A stretch of DNA of 20,561 bases from Armatimonadota bacterium (GTDB lineage: Bacteria; Armatimonadota; Fimbriimonadia; Fimbriimonadales; Fimbriimonadaceae): NCBI GenBank assembly GCA_023392285.1, contig JAEVZK010000096.1:1-20561 (forward strand), written 5' to 3'. Every line of letters begins with the position of its first letter. Within the stretch, counting starts at the first letter, position 1. Under the pieces are notes generated by a model. It had not been told where the DNA came from. It saw only the letters and a list, made by a program, of their open reading frames with translations, and searched no databases. Positions 14,926-20,561 of the stretch are shown here, one piece after another. The position numbers and the translations under genes are program-made.

Positions 14926-15975
14926 ATGCGTCCAGGTCTTACTCTTCTATGCATGACTCGAGATCAGGCGGGGAAATTGCTGCGCATGATCGAGTCGGTA
15001 AAGGGGGTCGTCGATGCGATGATCATCGTCGATACAGGCTCGCGCGACCTCTCACCTGGTATTGCAAAAATGCATGGTGCGACCGTCGTGGATTGCCCAT
15101 GGGCCGATAATTTTTCCGAACCTCTCAATGTCGGACTCGGTTTGGTTGAGACCGAATGGGTTCTTCGCCTGGATTCCGACGAGTGGCTAGATCCTGGACA
15201 GGCGACGTCGATCAGAGCGGCTCTTGAAAATGAGCAGGCGTTTGCCTATCGCCTGCTTCGCAGAGACCTTTCTGATGAGTCTCATTTTTCAGAGGCTTAT
15301 CACCTCCGGTTGTGGCGTCATCACCCCGCCCTCAAATTCGAAGGCTGGATCCATGAGCATTTCGATTCGTCGCTGTTAGATCGGGTAGCGGGGGACCGAT
15401 TAGTGGTGAATTCCAACCTGTGGTTCTGGCACGATGGTTTCTTGGGTGGAATCTCCGCCGACAAGCATCGAAGGAACCTGAAGCTTCTTGAGCTACAGCT
15501 TGCCACTCATCCTGATGATCTTTACTACCAGATCGAACGAGCCACGACACTTCAGGCTCTCGGCGACCCCGAGGCAACTTTGCAGGTCGGTAACATTGCG
15601 GAGCGGCTGCTGGCTGAACCAGCGCTCGTGCAACAGACCCCTTTGACCGCGAATCTTTTGGCGGCGGCCTTAGCCAATCTTAGCCGGCGCGAATTGCGAA
15701 CTGAGCGGGCGGAAGCGCTTGCTGGGCTTGCCCTGGACGCCTACGGGGATTGCCCGCCCATGCTGTGGGCCCTGGCTTACTTCGAGATGAGGCGAGGAGA
15801 CCGAACTCGTCAATTGGATTACCTGCGGCAGCTTAAACGTCTTGCCTCATCGGGGGCTTCGCGGCGCGAATGGCTGTTTGATCAAAGCATCTTGGGGGAG
15901 AGTCTGGATCGGTGGATTGACGATGCAGAGGAGGCTCAAGGCCAGGAAAAGGCTTCGACTGTCAAAAGCCGCTAA
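14926..15975 (+). CDS. Family 2 glycosyltransferase with C-terminal helical repeats
   Basis: The 349-residue protein has a GT-A fold start (LTLLCMTRDQAGKLLRMIES), the nucleotide-sugar motif DTGSRD at residues 36-41 and the metal-binding DSDE at 83-86. The pattern WADNFSEPLNVGL is typical of the SunS-like branch of GT2. Residues about 190-330 are helical, with repeats such as LYYQIERATTLQALGDPEATLQ (split here only for description) that look like TPR units. It has no membrane segment and is probably cytoplasmic; the acceptor may be a protein, lipid or glycan. The ATG follows the hppD terminator T-run with no room for a leader or ribosome binding site, which is odd. The next ATG (14953) would remove the first core strand. 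Confidence 0.85.
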   Translation: MRPGLTLLCMTRDQAGKLLRMIESVKGVVDAMIIVDTGSRDLSPGIAKMHGATVVDCPWADNFSEPLNVGLGLVETEWVLRLDSDEWLDPGQATSIRAALENEQAFAYRLLRRDLSDESHFSEAYHLRLWRHHPALKFEGWIHEHFDSSLLDRVAGDRLVVNSNLWFWHDGFLGGISADKHRRNLKLLELQLATHPDDLYYQIERATTLQALGDPEATLQVGNIAERLLAEPALVQQTPLTANLLAAALANLSRRELRTERAEALAGLALDAYGDCPPMLWALAYFEMRRGDRTRQLDYLRQLKRLASSGASRREWLFDQSILGESLDRWIDDAEEAQGQEKASTVKSR

Positions 15976-16012
15976 AGAGCCTGCCGGACGCCGGATAAGA
16001 CGTCGCTTGTTG

Positions 16013-16018
16013 TATACT
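16013..16018 (+). promoter_or_regulatory. Possible -10 element of the nusA promoter (TATACT)
   Basis: TATACT lies 37 bases after the glycosyltransferase stop and 25 bases before the leader hairpin at 16044. A start near 16025 would put that hairpin inside a nusA leader of about 70 bases. No convincing -35 is seen. Confidence 0.45.
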
Positions 16019-16043
16019 CAATGGTAATTGAAGAGCGCCAACG

Positions 16044-16067
16044 GGTGGCTTTAGGGCCGCCTTTTTT
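16044..16067 (+). terminator. Weak intrinsic terminator in the nusA leader (attenuator candidate)
   Basis: GGTGGC (16044-16049) pairs with GCCGCC (16056-16061), six pairs including one G-T, with a 6-base loop, directly followed by TTTTTT (16062-16067) and then ATT, a broken distal T-tract. It lies after the promoter-like TATACT and before the nusA ribosome binding site. It could also act as the terminator of the glycosyltransferase gene. Confidence 0.75.
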
Positions 16068-16076
16068 ATTATGCGC

Positions 16077-16083
16077 AGGAGGA
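16077..16083 (+). promoter_or_regulatory. Ribosome binding site of nusA (AGGAGGA)
   Basis: This near-perfect Shine-Dalgarno lies 12 bases before the ATG at 16096. It decides the start against the open in-frame extension to ATG 16021, which would run through the terminator hairpin. Confidence 0.7.
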
Positions 16084-16095
16084 AAATTTAGGTCG

Positions 16096-17142
16096 ATGGA
16101 TATTATGCAGCAACTGAATCAGATCGCGACGGAGCGAGACATTCCGGTTCAAGATCTCGTTCGCGAAATCGAAGAGTCGCTCGCGGTCGCCTACAAAAAA
16201 TTCGTGGGCGCAACTGGCGACGTGCAAGTTCACATCGATCCTAAGAAGGGCTGGACAGCATCCGTCGAAAAGGAAGTTGTGGGCATTGTTCACGAGCCAA
16301 GCTTCCAGATGTCCTTGATGGAGGCTCGAAAGAAGAAGCCCGAGGCCGTGGTGGGCGACTTTATCGCGACCGAGGTGGATCCCAACCGTTTCGGCAGGAT
16401 TGCCGCTCAAACGTTTAAGCAGGTGCTGAATCAAAAGTTGCGCGAAGCCGAGCAACGGCAGATCCACGAGGTCTTCAGCGAGAAGATGGGTGACATCGTC
16501 TCAGGGACCGTCAGCCGCCGCGAGGGACAGAGTATTTTCATTCAGGTCAACAAGATCGAATGTGAGCTGCCGCGCCGGGAGCAAGTGCCTACCGAACCGT
16601 ATCGTCCAAACGACCGTTTGCGCGTGTATGTTTATAAAGTCGACGACACGCGAAAGCGGCTGCAAGTCATCGTTTCGCGTACGCATCCCAATCTGCTGCG
16701 CAAGCTCTTTGAACTAGAGGTGCCGGAAATTGCGGATGGGGTCGTTGTGATCAAGAGCGTTGCCAGAGAACCCGGGCAACGCAGCAAGATCGCCGTCTTC
16801 ACGACGGACGAGCGCGTTGATCCAGTCGGTGCCTGTGTGGGACCGAGAGGTGCCCGTGTGCAGGCGATCGTGGACGAACTGTATGACGAGAAGATCGACA
16901 TCGTTCCCTTCAGCGAAGACCCTTACACCTACATCACCAATGCACTCAGCCCTGCGAAGGTCAACCACATGAAGTTGAATGAGGAAGAGAAGAGCGCATA
17001 TGTCGTGGTGCCGGACAACCAGTTGTCGCTGGCAATCGGCAAAGGTGGACAGAACGTCCGGTTGGCGGCTCGACTCACCGAGTGGAAGATCGACATTCGC
17101 TCCGAGGCTCAGGCTGCGGGCGAAGGCAAGCTTCCCAAGTAA
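16096..17142 (+). CDS. nusA: Transcription termination/antitermination factor NusA
   Basis: The 348-residue protein binds RNA polymerase and nascent RNA, affecting pausing, intrinsic termination and antitermination. Residues 1 to about 125 are the polymerase-binding domain (MDIMQQLNQIATERDIP opening). About 134-195 is the S1 domain (SGTVSRREGQSIFIQV). KH1 has DPVGACVGPRGARVQ at 242-256 and KH2 has LAIGKGGQNVRLAARLTEWK near 312-331. It ends soon after KH2, without the C-terminal repeats of E. coli NusA, so it is of the short Bacillus type. Neither rimP upstream nor infB downstream is present, although the rimP-nusA-infB order is widespread. The leader has a weak terminator, and a strong hairpin follows the stop codon. 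Confidence 0.95.
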   Translation: MDIMQQLNQIATERDIPVQDLVREIEESLAVAYKKFVGATGDVQVHIDPKKGWTASVEKEVVGIVHEPSFQMSLMEARKKKPEAVVGDFIATEVDPNRFGRIAAQTFKQVLNQKLREAEQRQIHEVFSEKMGDIVSGTVSRREGQSIFIQVNKIECELPRREQVPTEPYRPNDRLRVYVYKVDDTRKRLQVIVSRTHPNLLRKLFELEVPEIADGVVVIKSVAREPGQRSKIAVFTTDERVDPVGACVGPRGARVQAIVDELYDEKIDIVPFSEDPYTYITNALSPAKVNHMKLNEEEKSAYVVVPDNQLSLAIGKGGQNVRLAARLTEWKIDIRSEAQAAGEGKLPK

Positions 17143-17145
17143 GTA

Positions 17146-17174
17146 AGTGACAGCCCGACCTGTGGGCTGTCACT
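17146..17174 (+). terminator. Strong hairpin after nusA, probable terminator
   Basis: AGTGACAGCCC (17146-17156) pairs perfectly with GGGCTGTCACT (17164-17174), an 11-bp stem with a 7-base loop, four bases after the nusA stop. The T-tract is poor (CCTTTC), so it may rely on a factor such as NusA. Confidence 0.7.
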
Positions 17175-17249
17175 CCTTTCGCCAGGTCTGGAGTAACCGC
17201 GCAAGGCTCTGTTGCGTCAAGAGGATGTCCATAAGGAGCCTCTCAACGC

Positions 17250-18128
17250 ATGAAAAAGATTCTGTTCAGCTCGGCATTTCTGTTACTCATCGGCGTCTCA
17301 TTTGCCCAAATTGGCGGAGGCGGTGCGACTTACCAGCGAGGGCAGTCTCGATCTGATGCGGCGCTTGCGGCTGAACGAGCGAAACGCAGCATGTTTAAGA
17401 ACGAAGATGGGCGATATTTCGAAGCGAGCGTGCTCCTCAATATCGAAGCCGACCAGTTTGTGGCGGTGTTCGGAATCAACGAAGAAGGAAAGACTCTCGA
17501 CGAAGCGCGTTCCAAAATGGATGCGACAGTCGCTGCCTTCCGCACCGCTCTCAAGCCCCTGAACATCCGCGATTCCGACACCTATCTCGATTTCGTTTCG
17601 CAAAATCGGATTTACGGCTTCGTGAGCATCAGCGACTCTCTGGTTAAAGAATCGGTGGTCGGCTTTGAGGTCAAGAAAACGTTTGCTATCAAACTCAAAG
17701 ATAAAAATTTGATCGAGAAGGTGACGGAAGCTGCATCGACAGCGGGTGTCTTTGACCTCGTAAAGGTGGATTACGTGGTCAGCGACCTTGAAGCCGTCCA
17801 CAAGAAGCTCTACGCGGAAGCGGTAAAGCTGATCAAGGACAAGAGGGCGGAGCAAGCGGATGCCTTTGGCCTGAAGGGTGAGGCATTTTTACAGACCTAT
17901 CCCGCGCAATACAGCACCTACTATCCAGTCGACCTCTACAATTCGTACACGGCGGAGGAGTCGGAGGACCTCTACGGCTATCGACAAAATCAAAACGTCC
18001 AGCGGGCGCGGAAGCCAAAGACATTCTATTTCGATGGACTGACGGGCCAGGATTTCGATGTAGTCATGAATCCTGCCTTGCTGGAGCCTACGGTGCAGTG
18101 CACGATCTATCTCCGTGTGAAGTATTGA
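17250..18128 (+). CDS. Secreted SIMPL (DUF541) domain protein
   Basis: The 292-residue protein has a signal peptide (MKKILFSSAFLLLIGVSFAQ). Residues about 60-205 follow the SIMPL pattern: a strand with VAVFGINEEGKTLDEARSKM, a repeated helix, a Y-containing strand (NRIYGFVSI), a second half VGFEVKKTFAIKLKDKNLIEK and a final helix EAVHKKLYAEAVKLIKDKRA. SIMPL proteins form periplasmic or extracellular oligomers of unclear function. Unusual here is a tyrosine-rich insert at about 217-244 with eight tyrosines, followed by a final strand VQCTIYLRVKY that may complete the domain. AAGGAG at 17233-17238 is 11 bases before the ATG. It is expected to be transcribed separately from nusA because of the hairpin between them. 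Confidence 0.8.
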   Translation: MKKILFSSAFLLLIGVSFAQIGGGGATYQRGQSRSDAALAAERAKRSMFKNEDGRYFEASVLLNIEADQFVAVFGINEEGKTLDEARSKMDATVAAFRTALKPLNIRDSDTYLDFVSQNRIYGFVSISDSLVKESVVGFEVKKTFAIKLKDKNLIEKVTEAASTAGVFDLVKVDYVVSDLEAVHKKLYAEAVKLIKDKRAEQADAFGLKGEAFLQTYPAQYSTYYPVDLYNSYTAEESEDLYGYRQNQNVQRARKPKTFYFDGLTGQDFDVVMNPALLEPTVQCTIYLRVKY

Positions 18129-18176
18129 TGGATGAATCGTCGAACATCGGTTGAATCAAAGGGTCACAATGAATCA

Positions 18177-18854
18177 ATGGGCTCGATGATCAGTTTCGAA
18201 GGCAACGGCGAAGAATTCGCTGGCTATTTAGCGGCACCGGCGTCAGGCGGCGGGCCGGGACTACTGGTGCTGCAGGAATACTGGGGGCTGGTCGACCATA
18301 TCAAGGATCTATGCGAGCGGTTCTCCCAAGAGGGATTCCTGGCGCTCGCTCCGGACCTCTATAAGGGCGATACCACACGCGATCCGGACGACGCGACGAC
18401 CATGATGCAGGCGCTGAACATCGCGGAAACGGAAAGGATTTTGGCCGAGGCGGCTCGGACCTTGCTCGACCGCCGGGAGTGTGCGAGTGAGACGGTGGGG
18501 GTGATCGGATTTTGCATGGGAGGCCAGCTGGCGTTGTTCGCGGCCACCGAGAACCCGAAAATCAGCGCTTGCGTGGACTTTTACGGAATCCATCCGAAGG
18601 TTCAGCCGTCATTCCGCAATTTGCATGGACCGGTGCTTGGCATTTTTGCGGAAAAGGACCACATGACCACCCAAGAGGTTGTCAAGGCTCTAGACCGCGA
18701 GCTCACGGTGCTCGAAAAGCCGCACGAATTTCACACCTATCCCGGAACGGATCACGCCTTCTTCAACGACACGAGACCAGAAGTTTATGATGCGGAAGCT
18801 GCCGCCGACGCTTGGAAACGAACAGTGGCATTCTTGAAAGAGAACATTCGATGA
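18177..18854 (+). CDS. Dienelactone hydrolase-family alpha/beta hydrolase
   Basis: The protein has the dienelactone hydrolase triad: Cys113 in GVIGFCMGGQ, Asp161 in AEKDHM and His193 in GTDHAFFND (numbered from ATG 18177), plus Glu34 in LQEYWGL that activates the Cys in this family. The cytoplasmic enzyme hydrolyses an ester or lactone; the real substrate is unknown since most members are not in chlorocatechol pathways. The start is uncertain: ATG 18132 lies three bases after the previous stop but adds 15 polar residues, while ATG 18177 follows AAAGGGT at 18158-18164 and gives the usual MGSMISF opening. It is probably cotranscribed with the SIMPL gene. Confidence 0.9.
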   Translation: MGSMISFEGNGEEFAGYLAAPASGGGPGLLVLQEYWGLVDHIKDLCERFSQEGFLALAPDLYKGDTTRDPDDATTMMQALNIAETERILAEAARTLLDRRECASETVGVIGFCMGGQLALFAATENPKISACVDFYGIHPKVQPSFRNLHGPVLGIFAEKDHMTTQEVVKALDRELTVLEKPHEFHTYPGTDHAFFNDTRPEVYDAEAAADAWKRTVAFLKENIR

Positions 18855-18886
18855 ATTAAAGGCTTCGCTGTGGACGTCTTTAGAGC

Positions 18887-20227
18887 ATGATATTTCTTCC
18901 GCTGATCGTTCCGTTACTGCTTCATGGGAGCGCTTTGGGGCCACAGCAGCCGAATCGCCCAGTCGATCCGAACAACGGTTACGAGGATTACCTCCGGGCG
19001 GCCGATGTGCTGAAGGCTTCGGACATTGGACCTCTGCTTTCATGGAGCCCAGACAATTACAGTCGCTTGCTGGAAGCCAAGAAAGCTTCTATGAACTCTG
19101 ACCCAAAGGACGAATTCCATTTCGAATGGTCGGAAGAAGATGAGCGCTCTCTTCAGGTTGCCAAGTCTTTGAGCGGAGCCACATATCTGCAGATTTACCG
19201 GCAGATTTCGGACAAATCGTCCAAGATTCTCGATATCGTGCGCGTGGGAAATGCAAAACGCGCCTATGATCCAAGGACCTCATCAAACCTTGCCACGCTT
19301 TTCCCCGAACTCGCACAGTTTAAGTCGATCGCAAAAGTGTTCTCATCCGACGCCTATGCAAAGTATGCCGCGGGTGATTCCCGGGGGGCAACTTCAGGCC
19401 TCTTGGACGGCCTAACATTTTCGCAAAGGATCAGCGGGTCGAGTCTTATTGGTGGTCTGGTCGGAATCGCCTGCACCGCAATTTGCTTGGCCGGGTTCGA
19501 AGAAAATCTCGATCGACTCAGCGACTCCGACTGTCTGCGGATCAGTAAGAACATGACCAAAATGTTGGCTGAGCCAATCCCCATGATCGAAGCATTGAGA
19601 GGCGAGGCAAAGAGCCTTATAAACTCGATCGACCTGATGCTCAAGAATCCGAAGGAATACTTGATGCTGACGTTTGACGAAAAACCGGACGCGTCTACGG
19701 CGATGTTCTTGGACTACTTCGCACGTCTATCTGAGGATCAGAAAACGCAGGTTCGCTCGTCGTTGACCAGCAAAATTAATAGCTTTTTCGGCCACGCCAT
19801 CAGCACCATCAGCGGCGATGAAAGGCGCTGGTTGAGCCTGCCGCTGTCGGTCAACGCACCGAACGAAGTGACCAACATTGACGAAGTCACCGACTTTCTT
19901 CTCTCGCAAATGGTGCCCGTAGTTCGCCAGACAGTGTTGGCTCAGGCGAAACTGCGCGCCCAGATGAGATTGCTCGACCTCCATGCCCGCATCTTAGACT
20001 ACCGTTGGAACAATCTGAAGCTGCCTGAGCAATTGGCAGACGCAGTTCCCCAGGCGCTGTTGTTCGATCCGCTTTCTGGCCAATCATTCGCCTATGAAAA
20101 GAAGGCTACTGGCTATTCACTCTTCAGTCGAGGCGTTCCAGAAACGGGGAAGATTGAGTTGAAGTATCGCCGCGATCCTAACGCTAACCTGGGTCAAGGC
20201 GACGCGGGTGGAGTCCCTCCGCCCTAA
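18887..20227 (+). CDS. Secreted protein of unknown function, 446 residues
   Basis: A signal peptide (MIFLPLIVPLLLHGSALG, about 18 residues) is followed by NNGYEDYLRAADVL, a motif seen in large families of exported proteins of Planctomycetes and related phyla. Most of the chain is helical. Residues about 350-425 have the pattern QMRLLDLHARILDYRWNNLK, LPEQL, then DPLSGQSFAYEKKATGYSLFSRG. This resembles the soluble part of pseudopilins and similar planctomycete proteins (helix, lysine/proline turn, DPxSGxxxxY strand, xYxLxSxG strand). The tail is Gly/Pro-rich. It starts 32 bp after the hydrolase gene, with no ribosome binding site visible, and converges on a pilus/secretion ATPase gene. Any link to that system is inferred only. 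Confidence 0.72.
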   Translation: MIFLPLIVPLLLHGSALGPQQPNRPVDPNNGYEDYLRAADVLKASDIGPLLSWSPDNYSRLLEAKKASMNSDPKDEFHFEWSEEDERSLQVAKSLSGATYLQIYRQISDKSSKILDIVRVGNAKRAYDPRTSSNLATLFPELAQFKSIAKVFSSDAYAKYAAGDSRGATSGLLDGLTFSQRISGSSLIGGLVGIACTAICLAGFEENLDRLSDSDCLRISKNMTKMLAEPIPMIEALRGEAKSLINSIDLMLKNPKEYLMLTFDEKPDASTAMFLDYFARLSEDQKTQVRSSLTSKINSFFGHAISTISGDERRWLSLPLSVNAPNEVTNIDEVTDFLLSQMVPVVRQTVLAQAKLRAQMRLLDLHARILDYRWNNLKLPEQLADAVPQALLFDPLSGQSFAYEKKATGYSLFSRGVPETGKIELKYRRDPNANLGQGDAGGVPPP

Positions 20228-20231
20228 CGGC

Positions 20232-20561
20232 TCAGCTCGCAATCGGAAGAGTCGACGTTTGATCAATCCTTCGGAAGGTATCAAAGACGACGAGGCGCTG
20301 GGCTTCACGCAAACTGGTTTTTCCGGCTAAAACCCGCTGAACGGCGTCGTAGCTCATCGGATGAAAGCCGTAAGGCGCTGCGGCATGGCGAATGTGTTCC
20401 GTCGTGTCGCGCTTCGAGATCATCTGCTGAACCTCTTCAGTTACGGGAAGGATTTCGTGAACACCAACGCGGCCTCGATATCCCGTGTTGTTGCATTTAG
20501 GGCAGCCAACGGGACCGAATACGGAATCGGGGACAAATCCCACCGTCCCCTCGATGAACGG
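20232..20561 (-). CDS. Type IV pilus / type II secretion ATPase (PilB/GspE), C-terminal end (5' end outside window)
   Basis: The frame is open to the right edge; the GTG at 20543 is internal. The visible 109 residues contain GCPKCNNTGYRGRVGVHEIL, the second CxxC pair of the tetracysteine zinc site of PilB/GspE ATPases and the TGYxGRxGxxE block after it, then PVTEEVQQMISKRDT and a C-terminal helix with AAPYGFHPMSYDAVQRVLAG, matching the MxxDGxxKVxxGxTSxxE ending of the family. The first CxxC pair and the nucleotide-binding motifs lie beyond the edge. The enzyme powers pilus assembly or pseudopilus-driven secretion at the inner membrane. PilB versus GspE cannot be decided from this part. Its stop is 4 bp from the convergent gene. 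Confidence 0.92.
   Translation of the reverse strand, partial: PFIEGTVGFVPDSVFGPVGCPKCNNTGYRGRVGVHEILPVTEEVQQMISKRDTTEHIRHAAAPYGFHPMSYDAVQRVLAGKTSLREAQRLVVFDTFRRIDQTSTLPIAS

Noticed and set aside
15982..15996. GCCGG-ACG-CCGG short palindrome downstream of the glycosyltransferase
   Set aside because: The 4-bp stem with no T-tract is too weak to call a terminator or operator.
16021..16095. In-frame 25-residue N-terminal extension of NusA from ATG 16021
   Set aside because: It would be translated through the terminator hairpin and T6 tract, matches no NusA N-terminus, and a strong AGGAGGA site points to ATG 16096.
1..20561. CRISPR arrays, insertion sequences, integrases, attachment sites at the tRNA genes
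   Set aside because: No spaced direct repeats, transposase-like frames or repeated tRNA 3' ends were seen; both tRNA genes are flanked by ordinary genes.

Overview
The window is a stretch of bacterial chromosome with mixed-strand, mostly housekeeping and secreted-protein genes, about 55% GC by eye and very tightly packed: several stops and starts overlap or lie 1-5 bases apart, and no gene-free stretch exceeds about 120 bases. I see no insertion sequence, phage gene, integrase, CRISPR array or toxin module. Lineage is inferred, not proven. A planctomycete-type monohaem cytochrome, a SIMPL protein, a type IV pilus/T2SS ATPase, a standalone nusA and small genes with little Shine-Dalgarno signal would fit Armatimonadota (Fimbriimonadia-like) or a neighbouring phylum; my confidence in that placement is moderate to low.

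Layout. Left edge (1-4886, all +): the 3' end of pheS; the C-terminal half of a cobalamin-dependent methionine synthase (B12 plus activation modules only), overlapping tag (3-methyladenine DNA glycosylase I); a small exported c-type cytochrome; an exported S1/P1 nuclease; a WD40 propeller protein. Then tRNA-Arg with anticodon GCG, followed by a minus-strand pair (GNAT acetyltransferase, then M32 carboxypeptidase). A 44-bp divergent promoter region separates that pair from selA (selenocysteine synthase), which overlaps an HD-GYP phosphodiesterase gene. That gene converges on a lipoprotein with GSG[N/D] repeats. A secreted protein of unknown function lies 3 bp upstream of trpA, which converges on a TraB/GumN-family gene. 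tRNA-Thr(CGU) and a secreted transglutaminase-like gene follow on the minus strand.

Right part (13730-20561): hppD (tyrosine catabolism) ends in a strong intrinsic terminator whose T-tract touches the start codon of a glycosyltransferase gene. nusA follows with a promoter-like element and a weak intrinsic terminator in its leader. Then come a secreted SIMPL protein, a dienelactone hydrolase-family gene, a secreted 446-residue protein, and the 3' end of a PilB/GspE ATPase gene on the minus strand.

The genes do not form one pathway. The most interesting signals are regulatory or organisational: the nusA leader terminator (which resembles the NusA autoregulation known in Bacillus), the split methionine synthase, the unusual tRNA-Arg anticodon, the terminator fused to a start codon, and several promoters placed so close to start codons that leaderless transcripts are likely. 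I found no convincing wholly new multi-gene system.
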